A stretch of DNA of 64,000 nucleotides from Reticulitermes speratus (Eukaryota; Arthropoda; Insecta; Blattodea; Rhinotermitidae), in the NCBI GenBank assembly GCA_021186555.1, contig JAJKFL010000003.1, positions 30,864,908-30,928,907 on the forward strand, read 5' to 3'. The position numbers and the translations under genes were made by a program. The notes beneath the pieces were generated by a model, which saw only the letters and a program-made list of their open reading frames with translations, had not been told where the DNA came from and made no database searches. Below, piece after piece: positions 10,660-22,215 of this stretch. How positions within the stretch are numbered: the first letter of the stretch is position 1; each line of letters begins with the position of its first letter.

Positions 10660-10855
10660 AGATTACTGTCTTATGAGATATGACGTGTAGTCTGGTACAA
10701 ATCTGTCCCTCTTTCCGAGGAACCTTGAACATCCACCTTCGAGGTACAAAATGGCTTATTTTTATACCCTGAGGATGGAGACAGCAGGTTCCTCCGAAAC
10801 CCTGACAGATTTCTGCCAGCTACGTGGTGTCACATCCCAGAAGACAGTACCCTAA
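10660..10855. mobile_element. F1 foldback repeat with ribozyme-like core
   Basis: The left arm (TTACTGTCTTATGAGATATG, GTAGTCTGGTACAAATCTGT) and the right arm (ACAGATTTCTGCCAG, GTGTCACATCCCAGAAGACA) are inverted copies of about 70 bases. Between them, on the plus strand, CTGAGGA (10769-10775) is followed by an extra T, a 4 bp stem (10777-10780 with 10792-10795) and GAAAC (10796-10800). That is the hammerhead core order, but the expected helix III partner is degenerate. Read as codons the segment gives the L-x-M-E-x..SSET-like string that I recall from many insect repeat translations. Confidence 0.65.
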
Positions 10856-10925
10856 CCTTAACAATCACCGCCACCAGTATGCCGCCACCAGTATGCCGCC
10901 ACCAGTATCCCAAATCGCGCACGGT

Positions 10926-10949
10926 ATATTATTATTATTATTATTATTC
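10926..10949. repeat. (ATT)n microsatellite
   Basis: A run of ATT/TTA triplets. Confidence 0.9.
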
Positions 10950-12384
10950 GGCCTTTAACATACTGATTAGGCCCTCCGGCCTGTTCCAAGTCAAATTTGA
11001 CATCTGAAACTGTGAATCATTTTTAGACGTTGGTACGGCTCCTTGCACGGGAGATCAGTCCTTCGTATGGCAAGGCCTAGTCACGAAAAAACAAAGAGAC
11101 CAAAGCGGCATAATTACACCATGCTCTGAGCGGCATTCAAACCGACAGTCTCACTGTTTATAATCAACATTTATAACGGGGCCGAGTGCCAATGACAAAT
11201 TAGATGCATGCTAATACACTAAGTCGATACGATGTGGCGGTTATGAGTTACACAGGCAAATTAAGGGTGTCGAAAGTGGATATTCAACCTCCTCTTCCGA
11301 CTGATCCCACCGCCACATAATATTAAATTATCCACCTCATGCCTTCAGCGGGTTCTTCAACCTCTCATCTAAAGCCCCGTTTTCTTCAGCATAGAAAACA
11401 TGGGTGTGTTCTACTGTGATCAATATTTTGTTCACGATTTTTGGTATAATAATACCAAAGCGACAAAAATTTGTAGTCAATACGAAAATGATATAAACCC
11501 AAGGTCCGAGCCATCATTGATCAGAAAAACAATGGCCGCCACTGTTGCAACTTAGAGGCAAGGGTGTTCGTCATCCAGGCGGCGGCAGCTCAGCAATGGC
11601 GAGATGAAACATGGCATTTTAAACCATATCGAGAAATTTTATGACAATGCATACAAGCTTGTATCCCCGTACGTGTTTCGTGGAGATTGGTGGTAGGTGG
11701 GATGAGGGGGTGGTCCAAAATACATGAGGGCTACAGTTCCCTCCGTAGCAGGACGTGACACTCACTCATTTAGACAATCGATACATGCATTTCAACTTGG
11801 TTATACTTTCCAGATAGGCGGAGTTTCTCGCTTTGCACGGTATTTTTTAAAAACCAGTTCATACATTCTGAGTTCAGTCATTTTATTTACCTTTCAATTA
11901 TTCAGGGACATTCTTCAATGCTACAAAGGAATTAAGGATTATAGACACGTTGTTAAATATTTAACAGAAAAACACATGCGTGTAGAAATAGTTTGTTTTA
12001 GTGTCGAATAAAGACTACATGCATCCCAAACAGACCATGTTAATTACAGGTGAAGAGCAACGCGCCGGCGTGCAGCCGACTTAAGACTAACCGATGACGT
12101 CAACGCTACAACCCAAAAAGACCGCCCTTTTAAAGTCTAACTGCATGATAAATGTAATGGTAGTGGTGACAACGAAGACAGTTATGAGAAATTATTCAAA
12201 TTTCCAATCAATACCCCTAGACCGAGCTGTATAATTCCGCAGTCACAATGGTTGGTCACCTTGGCTCAGGACGTACCGGCTCCTTATGACATCAACTGAT
12301 ATTGGCCGTTGATTATACCTTCACTTTATTAGGAACTATTAGGACCTGTCAGTTGATATTCAATATCATAACAAAAACCCAAAC
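10950..12384. other. No gene seen
   Basis: An open frame at 11724-12011 (95 codons) shows no motif. A GCCACCAGTAT triplication lies just upstream (10870-10908). No repeat family recognised. Confidence 0.5.
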
Positions 12385-12640
12385 CGATACCAGTGGCCGC
12401 GCGGTCTAAGGTGAGGGTCTGCGGCCGCTCGCTTGCTGTAGTTGCAGGTTCGAATCGCGCCGGGAGCATGGATGTTTGTCTCTTGTGAGTGTAGTTTTGG
12501 TATGTAGAGGTCTCTGCGACAGGCCGATCACCCGCCCAGAGGAGTCATACCGAATGTGGTGTGTCTGAGTGTGATCGTGTAGCCTCGACAATGAGAAGGC
12601 CCTGGCCCAATAGGGCTGTGGCGCCATGGGGGGAAAAAAT
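12385..12640 (+). mobile_element. SINE-A copy 2
   Basis: Head CCAGTGGCCGCGCGGTCTAA (box A) and GGTTCGAATCG (box B), then the family body to a tail ending GGCGCCATGGGGGG plus A-rich sequence. Target-site duplication not clear. Confidence 0.85.
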
Positions 12641-12888
12641 GAGAACCTAAACCCATCGGGTGTATCTCTGAGTAACTGACGTTAAGTATGCCGCAACCAC
12701 AGTGCATCCAGACACGTGAATATACCACACACTCAAGTTACACATGCTAGCTAACAACTACTACTGCTGACAACAATATTAATCTGACCTACTTAATATG
12801 CAACGAGATGATGTTCCTCTAACAGAATAAGAACAAATGTTCTACACGGAACAACACTTCCAAGTATACAAAGAGAATTCTGTTACGA

Positions 12889-13088
12889 GGGATTTGAGGT
12901 TCCCACACGGATGTTGATGAATATCCAAGTGTTCTGAGATGTCACGCCCTACTGACCGGTAAATACGTAGTTACACTTTTCAGGCACTTCGCTCTTCCGA
13001 AACGTCGGTACTATTTATCAGTCGACACGGCGTGACATCTCAGAAGGTCTGAATCTTCATCAACACCACCGTCAGAACCTCAATATCG
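12889..13088. mobile_element. F1 foldback repeat, full length
   Basis: The best complete F1 copy, about 200 bp. Left: GGGATTTGAGGTTCC...GATGTTGATGAA...TTCTGAGATGTCACGCC. Right: GGCGTGACATCTCAGAAGG...CTTCATCAACA...GAACCTCAATATCG, its inverse. The centre holds TTCCGAAACGTCGGTA, the 3' half of the hammerhead-like module. The CTGAAGA half is eroded to TTCAGGCAC. Confidence 0.8.
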
Positions 13089-14065
13089 TACTTTGAAGCG
13101 CATGGTTAGACCCAACACAGCAATATTCGTTATCATATTAAGTTCATTTTTTCACCAACAATAAAAAAAGCATCTTGGAGTGTGACCCTTAAAAGGGTGA
13201 GCGGAAGAGGCGAATAAGGAAGCAGACAAACAAGGCATCTTCCTTCTGTGAGATTTGTGAGCTTTTTTCTTCCTCTCCTCTCCAGCAGAAGACAAGAACA
13301 GATACTTAACTGAACTTCCATGGTTGCCTGTTTGTTCGCCCACCAGACGCAAAGAATAAATGGTGAGTGTAATTCACAAAATTCATCGTTCCGTTTCCCC
13401 TTCTTTCTCTTTCCTAACCAACCCCTTCTGGCAAGCAGGAGGAAGAAACGAGCGCGGAAAGGAATAGGACGCGTAAAAAAATGTGTGGCTGGAAGAGTGG
13501 ATGACAACTGACAAATATAAGGTGAGTGTTGAAGGAAGGGGGTATGGGCAAGGAGACGCTCCGGTTAACAGCATGCTCTGTTACCGGGAACTGAGTGGTA
13601 CAAGTAGCTTCAACACATTACGTAGATAAGTAACGTTCTTCGTCCACTGGGAAACAATTTTGGTACCAAAAACCTGAATACCTATTCGCACAACGTGGTA
13701 ATTGCCTGTTGGCAAAAATGTAAATGATCATTCCTTGGATGCGTTGCCACTTCCTACAAAAACCGAAGCAGACCAGGCCAGCAACACTGACAAGATAGAA
13801 ACTGCAGTACTTCAGTCACAACAACCTAATACTGACCAGTCTGGTGCCGCATTTCTGCCACCAAGGACGTGCATTCGACTGTCGTAACACCAATAGTAAT
13901 GTGGCGACAACAGCGACAAGAAACAGACGCCAATGAATTCATCCATAAATGAAGGAAGATCGGCACTCGGTGTCATCACATATCTGTACCCGCAATTGTT
14001 TCAAGACAACAATGAATTCACAAATTGTTTTATAATTAATTTTATAATTAAACAAAATTATTACA
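13089..14065. other. No gene seen
   Basis: Open frames on both strands around 13133-13574 overlap a pyrimidine/purine-skewed tract and have no recognisable motif. AGGTGAGT near 13519 looks like a splice donor but no supported exon precedes it. Confidence 0.5.
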
Positions 14066-14130
14066 GTCGCAGCCTTCTGGCATTTTACGCTGTGTGGAAT
14101 GGTAAATAGTTACGGACGTTCAGGAGAAGA
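14066..14130 (+). repeat. F1 left-arm fragment
   Basis: GCCTTCTGGCATTTTACGCT, GTGTGGAATGGTAAATAGTT and ACGGACGTTCAG follow the order of the F1 left arm. No matching right arm directly follows. Confidence 0.55.
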
Positions 14131-14216
14131 GTACTGCCCAATCTGCAACTGCAACACTCTTTGTAGACTGCTAGACACAGTAGAAGGTGACAGCACGTTT
14201 CGTAACTACAGTCCAA

Positions 14217-14417
14217 GTTTTTAAAGTTCTCACAACGTTGTTGCTAAAGATCCAAGTCTTCTGAGGTGTTACGCCGCGTCAAATTCTTGACCCTGCAGAA
14301 GGTCGCATTATTCTCTCCTAAAATGTCGGTAATTATTTAGCAGTCGACAAGGCGCAACATTCCAAAAGACTTGTTTCTTCATGAACACCGCTGTGAGAAC
14401 CTAAAATCTCGCAGTAT
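14217..14417. mobile_element. F1 foldback repeat
   Basis: Left: AAAGTTCTCACAACG, CCAAGTCTTCTGAGGTGTTA. Right: GTCGGTAATTATTTAGCAGT, CGCAACATTCCAAAAGACTT, then GCTGTGAGAACCTAAAATCT. The arms are inverted, with a central worn stretch. Confidence 0.7.
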
Positions 14418-15338
14418 GAAACGTTCACATCCCCTCTCTTTTTCGATATCTTCCCATGCCCACTGGACAATGAGGAATGTCAGTGTCCAAACCGGAAACT
14501 TTCTGCTCAGCCGCTCTCCTGACTGGCAAGTAATGGGTCACGAGGTGTTATGCTCCAGACAAAACACAAGACTATCAGGCCGTGTCTTAAGTAGTTGGAT
14601 CAGTCAGACTACGTCTAGTCTGGTCTGATATCCTTCGGTGTGTCCGCACCAGCCATCTACTACACAATCCATACGACTTAACAAGTGTACCACCTTCCCT
14701 TCACTCCTTATATTCTGTTGGAATATCAGCGGTTTATTACATTGCATTGTTGCAACAGAGACGAACCTGTGGCGCTGTGAGTGGGACGCAGATGATAACG
14801 GAACGGGGGTGGGGATTTGACAAGAGTCAGGGAAAGTCTTAATTTCAAAAAGTCGTCACTGAATGCCGCTAGTATGAAAGACACTAGAAACGTAGTAACA
14901 AGACCTCCTGACCGAACACCGTTATGGTAGACTGATACCAGTGAAACACAGTCACGCAAGGAAGTTGCATTCCGTTTTAACCAAAAGCAATTTGCTTCCT
15001 AAGATGCAACTCAAAAGAAATATCAATACTGTAAAAATGTCTGTCGCAGTTGTTCCGTGGTTTTACAGACCAGATGCGTGGTCTTTGGAACTGCCCGGTA
15101 AGCAGCTTTTGGATTACAGGAACACGCTTACCGGATACCATACATAACTACACGCATAAAACTGACACAGAATTAGATCCCACAGAATGAAAATGCGCGC
15201 TCGGTTGTCACTAATTTTTATTTGTAGCAATACTTGAACGTTGCAGAGAACGTTTACTTTATCTGTGTGGGCGGGTGTTCGAGATTAACGGATACTTTAA
15301 CGTTGTTGTACTCATTCTCGTATATCGACTAAATTAAT
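14418..15338. other. No gene seen
   Basis: Open frames at 14371-14628 and 14726-14959 (minus) are short and unrecognised. Confidence 0.5.
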
Positions 15339-15725
15339 TAATTCATTCATTCATTCATTCATTTATACCGTAGCCTGTCTTACGACAGGCCCATAGCCTC
15401 TTCCAAAGCGAGGTCTCCATAGAGTGCGATCTAGTGCTTCCTCTTTCAGCTGCCAGTATCCTCTCGTTTCCTCAAGGCCATCCAGTACTTTCCTGCGTCT
15501 TCTTCCTCGTCTTCCCATCACTTCTATCCTTACTTCAATCTTTCCTTCAATAACGTGTTTTAGAAGGCAGTTTATACGCAAGATGTGACCAACCTAGTTA
15601 GCCTTCCTTCTTTTTATTATATGTAGGATATTCCTTTCCTCCTTGACACTACGTAATATTTATTAATTTTTCACGCGGTCGGTCCAACTCACCTTCTCTA
15701 TGCTTCTCCAGTACCACATCCGAAA
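15339..15725 (-). mobile_element. Non-LTR retrotransposon 3' end, copy 1
   Basis: Translated on the minus strand it reads WYWRSIEKVSWTD, then KEERNIL, RRKAN, NCLLKHVIEGKIE, MGRRGRRRRK, EEALDRTLWRPRFGRGYGP and VVRQ, followed by a TGAATGAATG tail. This matches the C-terminal region downstream of the reverse transcriptase in LINE ORF2-like proteins from insects. Two stop codons replace the residues before KEERNIL and another follows RRKAN, so the copy is dead. It is 5'-truncated: no reverse-transcriptase catalytic motif is present. The (AATG)n tail indicates a LINE that ends in simple repeats and not poly(A). Confidence 0.8.
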
Positions 15726-16796
15726 ACACGCTAAATTGACAATGAAAAAATAGGAAACGGGATAACTCAGACAATGTTCCGTTGCAGCTTTGATCACTAA
15801 AATTCTCAATGAACCCACAAAGTCTCAAACCCTGGTTTCTTCATGCTCGCACCGTAATATAATATTATCAGCATAAATTAATATGAAATGTAAAATACTA
15901 AAGAGGACCATCGTAAGCAGAGATTCTGTAAATGAAAGATCTTTAACTTCAGTTTCCACTGTGACCAATTTCAGTCCATGTTAAATAATGCCGACAGCCT
16001 GGACACATAATTTTGAGAGTGTGAAAGAAAAGGCACAGAAAAGAAACATAACCATAAAATGCAACACTGAAAGACATAATGCAAAGAACGATGAAATGAA
16101 AAAAAGCTAACGATGAAAGCATTCAAAAACGAATAATATTGTACAAAATAAATGGATGTTGAGAGGAAACTAAAATAACACAACTAAATCGAATGAGTGA
16201 GGTTATTGACCGGAACGCAAGAAACTGACAGAAACAGAAACGGTCGAAAGAAAAACACATAAGCACACCCCTATTTATTACGTCACTCTGCCTTCTTTCT
16301 AAACGCGCGCGCACACATTCGCTGTAGCGCGGCGTCATGACAACAAACCTCAGATCTGTTGGCATTTGGGACATTCTGTTCACTCAAGAACAGCATAACA
16401 CCCTGCGAGACCCTGACGTAAACTATGCTTACGACTAAGCTCTAGTAACTTGCCTAACATGTGTTTGATGCTAGTATCACGGGCCAACAAGAGTGTGTGA
16501 CGTCGGAACAGGCTTTATGGCATGCACCATAAACAGAAGAAAAAGAAATTGCCTGACTAGAGCACTTTGTGCAAATTTATGGCAACATGAAATAAACCTA
16601 CGTTTTAACATTAAGTCGGATATGCTAGTTCAAATCGGACAAGAGCACGTAGACTGAATTGGTCTGGTCCAGGGTACGGACAAGTGACGGGCTCTTGAGG
16701 GAACTGTAAGAAACCTTGCGGTTCCGTAAAATGCGGGGAACTTCTTGACTAGCTAAAGAACTGATAGCTTCTTAAAATGACTCTCCTCCATAGCGT
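15726..16796. other. No gene seen
   Basis: Nothing recognised. The minus frames at 15971-16383 carry no domain. Confidence 0.5.
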
Positions 16797-16829
16797 TAGT
16801 TAGTTAGTCAGTCAGTAGTTAGTTAGTTA
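16797..16829. repeat. (TTAG)n microsatellite
   Basis: Imperfect TTAG/TCAG tetramers. They are not the insect telomere pentamer TTAGG. Confidence 0.85.
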
Positions 16830-16884
16830 CCTAGACAAGAAATTTGCATCAAGTTAGTTCTGCAATGGCCATCTTTCATACATA

Positions 16885-17119
16885 GTTCAAACCATAACAG
16901 GCGATGAAGGCCCAGAGGGGGAGTAGAGGTACAGCTCTACTCTTTCTTTAACCTCGTCGCTAGATGGGGGGTGAGTGGTCAAGGCCACGCCCCCGTTCGT
17001 TTTACCCCCGGGAAAGACATCCGGTACTCTTTGCTGGAAGAGTGCGGAAAATCTCGCCCCCACCGGGATTCGATCCCCGGACCGCCCAGCCAGAGGCTCC
17101 GCTATCCCGGCCCACCCAG
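16885..17119 (-). mobile_element. SINE-B copy 3, full length with TSD
   Basis: The minus-strand head has box B GGATCGAATCC (within about 17063-17080), and the body runs to AGGCGATGAAGGCCC near 16898. A perfect 12 bp duplication CTTTCATACATA flanks it (16873-16884 and 17120-17131), which is good evidence of retrotransposition. The open frames on both strands here are repeat-derived. Confidence 0.85.
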
Positions 17120-17254
17120 CTTTCATACATACATTTAAAAAATAAGTATCTCTTAGCGAATCCAGGCAGACCTGGAAGACAGAGGCAATGCATATTGTGT
17201 AAATAGGTCTATAATGAACAGAAGTTTATTTTGATTTGAGTAACACTGTTCTTT

Positions 17255-17580
17255 CAAATCGCTTAATAATTGTGGTGTACCTACTTCCGTGCACTGCGCT
17301 ACAAGCCGGAAGGTCGTGGGTTTGATTCCCGATGGTGTCATTGACATAATCCTTCCGGTCGCACTATGGCCCTGGGGTCGACTCAGCCTCTAAAAGAAAC
17401 GAGTACCAGGAATATCTCCCGGGGGGGGGGGGGGGGGGGGGGGGGGAAGGCGGCCGGTGCGTAGGGCTGACAACCTTACCACCTTTATGTGCCGATTGTC
17501 TAAAAATCTGGGAGCCTCAACCTCCTGGAATCTTAGGGCCTGTCCAGGCCTGAAATGGGATTGCTTTACCTTTACCTTTA
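17255..17580 (+). mobile_element. SINE-D (tRNA-derived) with 26-G run
   Basis: tRNA-like head: CACTGCGCTACAAGCCGGAA then GGTCGTGGGTTTGATTCCCG (box B at about 17309-17321). The body includes CCTTCCGGTCGCACTATGGC, ATATCTCCC, a run of 26 G (17421-17446), GGCGGCCGGTGCGTAGGGCT and a tail of CTTTAC repeats. This layout matches a SINE common in insects. The G run is probably an expansion of a short G stretch in the consensus. Confidence 0.75.
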
Positions 17581-18395
17581 CCTACTTCTGTGAGTCTTAC
17601 ATGCATACAAAAATACAGAATAACAAAAAAGGTTGCGCTTCTTGCCAACTCTTTGTCATTTTTGTTATTTGCGTTGATTTAATTAAAACCAACTTTCACG
17701 TACAGGTTATTGAAAAATGGAAATTTCTGGTGCTGTGCGTGTTAATACAAGCAGGGAATTAAAAATAAGAGGCAATTTTACAAATCAGTGAACTTGTGCT
17801 GTGTTTAAACAAAGCGCCGAAATAAATTTACTTACTCTTAGAGTAGCGAGAAGAAAGAAGGCGCGTTCCTCACATATACTACGCGTTACGGTAACAGTCA
17901 AATGCCTCGGTTAAAAGATCAGAACTTGTGATTGGAGACCAAGTGACAGCCAGTTGCAAGGTGTCTAACAGGAGTCCGACCAGAACTCATGCAGTATGTA
18001 CAGTACTCCATGTGTCACAGATCTTGCGCTGTTAATATCACATTTAGCTAATGTAAATTTATAACCCGACACTCCAAGGAAGTTTAGTTCACGGATTGGA
18101 ATCCTGGACTCCTTACGAAGCTAAAGCTTTTATTGGCTGCAATCGTAAATACCAGCCATATACCCTCTGAAATTCAACAGAAACTTTTATCAAGCCTACC
18201 TCTGAATACAGGTTTCCAAAAACAACACTTTCTCCCATCCACGTCAGTACCATTCCAACACTCAAACAAGCTTTTATACCATGACTTCACTGAACATGTA
18301 CGAGTATGCCGTGCGCATGAACGTTTCTGAACAAGCAGACGATGATTCATCATCATCTTCTTCTTCTTCTTCTTTCTTCATGGTAATAACGATTT
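17581..18395. other. No gene; (TCT)n
   Basis: A CAT/TCT triplet run lies at about 18347-18378. The frame at 17457-17762 overlaps SINE-D. Nothing else recognised. Confidence 0.55.
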
Positions 18396-18658
18396 TTTTT
18401 TCTATGCCTCGACAGCCCTATATGGGCCTGGGCCTCCTCGTTTCGTCGAGGATTCATGATCACACACTTTAGACACACCGCACTCGGTAGGACTCCTCTG
18501 GACGAGTGATCAGCCCGTTGCAGAGACCTCTACCTGACAACACACAACACTCACAAGAGACAGACATCCATGCTCCCGGTGGGATTCGAACCCACGATCC
18601 TAGTAAGCGAGCGGCCGCAGACCCACGCCTTAGACCGCACGGCCACTGGGATCGGCGA
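18396..18658 (-). mobile_element. SINE-A copy 3 with TSD
   Basis: Minus-strand SINE-A: head near 18570-18658 (box B GGTTCGAATCC) and tail ending at a T-run (poly(A) on its own strand) near 18396. A perfect 12 bp duplication TAATAACGATTT flanks it (18384-18395, 18659-18670). Confidence 0.9.
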
Positions 18659-18670
18659 TAATAACGATTT

Positions 18671-20315
18671 ACAGGTTAAATTTTGAGCACAGAAGTACAG
18701 CTGTTCTGTTTATTACCATATGACATATTTTCATTACTTCCTCCAAACGCACACTAAACGTTTACAGTACTGATCGCGGCCGTCTTTAAGTAACGCACCG
18801 ACAAACTGACAGGAATTACAGCGCGCGTAGCACCACGTTTTGTACTTTATACAAATGTAGTTGGATTCAGCTCGTAAATTATGCTATTCCATTTCCAGGA
18901 AAGGTTACGCTTTAACAATTGAAGCATGCATTCCACTTTTTTATTGCTGCTACCACGTTGTGCCAGATTACATATTTGGTTTACATGACAACGAAAGAGG
19001 AATACAGTAAAGGTCCTGACAAACAAATGTGCCTTGCTTAGTCTGACTATATAATTATTGTAAAGTCCTGTTAAAATTCGGACCGGAAATTTTTACAACT
19101 CCCGTCTGTAGTTATTATTTCCACACATTGCCCAGCAATATACACTGCATGTATAGGGTGTTTCAGAAAGAATCTGCCATACTTCGGCAGAACGTTCCCA
19201 AAGTTAATTGGCATCGATGTAACCAAAAATGCCTACATACAATGTTGTAAGTTTACGGAGATAATAGAGACGTAAATTTTAAAGAATTAGAACTGGTATA
19301 CGTTTATTGATTACTACATACACATTAAAACGAGGTGACATTTGTAGTTCCTGTAATGTTGACAGCTGTAATTAACACCTAATTAACATCTGAGTGACAT
19401 AAAACATTAAGAAAAACTCGCACTAGTTTCATAAAAATCACCCTTATGGGTCCAAGTACTTCACATAGCGCAGTCGCCTTCGCATGTCTTGCCTAGGCTA
19501 TCGGTTCAAGGGCGAACCTGTACAGTGTACGGATAACACACCACTTCAAATAGGTACAGTAAGTGGAAACGCAAGAAGACCACATTTCTTTCTCGCGCCA
19601 TTATCTTCCACAACCGTTCAGCTTCGGATATACATATGTATGACTGGCTATTTCGATGTAAATTACCCTAAGAAACGTTCTCCCGAAGTAGGCAGATTTC
19701 TCCTGAAACATTCTATATATAGCCGTACAGGGACACTATGATCACAATTTAAATGAATATTCACGCCATTAATTTCAGAAGTTCACAAGTAACAGGCTGA
19801 TAGATTTTATCGGCAAAGCATGACGCTGCAATTCCTTCCAAAGCACAGTTAACGTCCGGTCTGTTTCATAACCCAGTACAGTTTCACTAAACGTTCACGC
19901 CATGAGGTTTAAGAGTTCCTGAGAGGCAGCGCAATAGATATTATTGACAAGCAAGAAGCTGTAATGTCGACAGAAGCATAGTGTCTGCTTCCTATCGACA
20001 GATTGTTTTCGGGAACCAATGTCATTTGGTGTATCTTAAACCATACGAAGAACCCGGGCATACAAATCAAGCGCGGTACATATCGGATGTTACAGATTAC
20101 TGGTGGTGTATTTTTATTATTGTTATTAATATTTTCATCGCTGTAGTGTATTACTGTCATTATAATTATAATTAGTTACAATTATCATCAACAATTATCA
20201 TCAACAATTATGTTCGAGGAATGAAAATTCAGAATCATGGTTACAAGACACACCTTTAGGGCCAAGCATGTGAAATTCTGCATGCAGGGAGAATATTACC
20301 ACGCTTACTTTTTGA
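18671..20315. other. No gene seen
   Basis: TATAGGGTGTTTCAGAAAGA at about 19151-19170 is a string often seen at transposon ends in insects, but I find no partner. Frames at 19484-19741 and 19909-20160 (minus) are unrecognised. Confidence 0.45.
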
Positions 20316-20856
20316 ATTTACTAGCTAACCAACTAACTTCACGAAGCAAAGTCCTTCCTGAGAATCTTAACAGGTCTTCAGCTAGTCAAGAAATTCCCCG
20401 CATTTCATGGAACCCAAAGCTTCATTACCGCACTCACAAGTGCCCGTCACCTGTCCTTATCCTAAGCCAAATCAATCCAGGCCATGCCTCCCCATCCTTC
20501 TTGAAGATCTATTTAATACCATCCTACGGCTAGCTCTACCAAGTGGTCCCTCTCCCTCAGGTCTCCACACCAAAACCCCCTATGCACCTCTCCTGCGCCC
20601 CATACGTGCCACATGCCCTGCCCATCTCATCTCCTTTATCTGATCACCCGAATAATATTTGGCGAGGAATACAAATCCTAAAGCTCCTCGTTATGTAGTC
20701 TTCTCCACTCCCCCGTTACCTCGTCCCTCTTAGGCCCAAATATCCTCCTCAGCACCCTATTCTCGAACACCCTCAGCCTATGTTCCTCTGTCAGTGTCAG
20801 AGACCAAGCTGGTGTATATCATTTAATTACAAGTCCTCCTGGTTAGCCTGAAGCCT
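20316..20856 (+). repeat. R1 repeat, longest copy
   Basis: In translation: [18 protein letters not shown], then [25 protein letters not shown], and in shifted frames RPIRATCPAHLISF, LLGPNILLSTLF. From memory this series is a very widespread repetitive frame of arthropod genomes. It is broken here by frameshifts and stops. No domain is known to me, and the conserved reading may reflect only a common ancestor. Confidence 0.7.
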
Positions 20857-20864
20857 CCTAATGG

Positions 20865-21102
20865 TTTTTTTTAATGGCTCGACAGCCCCTTGGGGGCCTT
20901 GGCCGCCTCATTTTTCGAGGCTTCACGATCACACACTTTAGACACACCACACTCGGTAGAATTCCTCTGGACGAGTAATCAGCCCGTTGCAGACACCTCT
21001 ACCTGACAACACACAAGAGACAGACACCCATGCCATCGGCGGGACTCGAACCCACAATCCCAGTAAGCTAGCGGCCGCAGACCCACGCCTTAGACCGCGC
21101 GG
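20865..21102 (-). mobile_element. SINE-A copy 4 with TSD
   Basis: SINE-A on the minus strand with a T-run at 20865-20872 (its poly(A)) and the AATGGCTCGACAGCCCCTTG tail block. The head is cut at the CCGCGCGG of box A. Flanked by CCTAATGG (20857-20864 and 21103-21110). Confidence 0.9.
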
Positions 21103-21110
21103 CCTAATGG

Positions 21111-21711
21111 CATATACTAAAGCAAAGTTGAAAAGCAGTGGCGATAAAGCATCTCCTTGTTTCAAACAATTCCTAATAGGAAACGTGGAAATGAATTGAC
21201 TGTTTTACTAATGAATCATATGAGCTAAGCGTGTAAAGTTTTGTGTGGACATACAGTACAAACGTACATACTGTAAAATGTTTGCATAAATAATTTGTTA
21301 TGTATTAAAAATATAAAAATGGCGAAGTGAGAATACCTGAGGCTATATCTGTCAAATTCTGTATACACAGAATACGTACACTTGAATTTATGGGCCGGAA
21401 GCTGTCCGGGTATCAATGGTTCAGAAACACTGCAAGATCAGATCCACCTGGCTGCCACAGCCAACTGGAAAGTCTCCCTCCCGAATTTATCATAATATAG
21501 TATGATAATTTTATTCCGAAAACCTTACATTATAATGTATGGGTTGGGCCAAATCTCATCAAGATTCTTCGTGACTTTACTCAGTTCCTCCACGTAAATG
21601 CCGGTACGATTCCCTGAAATACATCGTCCCATATTCCTTCTTCTTAATCATACCACACACACGACAGTATACGTATAATCACATGAACAGCTGGATGGAG
21701 TGTGATGGAAA
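21111..21711. other. No gene seen
   Basis: Nothing recognised. Confidence 0.5.
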
Positions 21712-22215
21712 TGACAAGACAAGCAATGTACGTACAAACGTAACATTGTGGCGCGTTCGCGTAACCATTGTTGTCGTTAAAAAGCAATATGTATTACATA
21801 TTCCGAGTGTGTGTCTGTAGCCTTAGTTATCCAACACACAAAGCACATGGGCTGTATTATATTGTCATCAGTGGCCAGGCTGGCTCTACCATATTTTTCC
21901 ACCTTATCTCATAAACTGAACGATTTTCGGAGAAAAGTTATTGAACAGAAACTGTGTGTTTTGATTTTCTCTACACCTTTTGCCTGAAACATTTCTCATT
22001 CTAAGAAGAATCGAGCGAGACATTATCATAAATATACATAGGTCTTCACGTAATAAACCCTTCATTCTTTTAAGATTTTAATGAAACATGAATTTTCTCG
22101 ACAGATTTTCGAAATATTCGCATATATCAAATTTCATGAAAATCCGTTTAGTGGAAGCCGAGGTGTTCTATGCGGACGGACAGATAGGCAGACAGACAGA
22201 CAGACATAACGAATC
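21712..22215 (+). repeat. R3 repeat copy 1, (CAGA)n end
   Basis: Collinear with the minus-strand copy at 35275-35766. Shared blocks include GACAAGACA.GCAATG, GCGCGTTCGCGTAACCATTG, GTGTCTGT.GCCTTAGTTATC, TTTGATTTTCTCTACA, GAATTTTCTCGACAGATTTT and AGTGGAAGCCGAG. It ends GACAGACAGACAGACA. Not recognised as to class. The layout recalls arthropod repeats with a CAGA tail. Confidence 0.75.

Noticed and set aside
13320-13530. Exon with GTGAGT donor sites (13352, 13519)
   Set aside because: Frames on both strands are equally open owing to base skew and no protein motif or acceptor site supports an exon.
16797-16829. Telomere-like repeat
   Set aside because: The unit is TTAG/TCAG, not the insect TTAGG pentamer.
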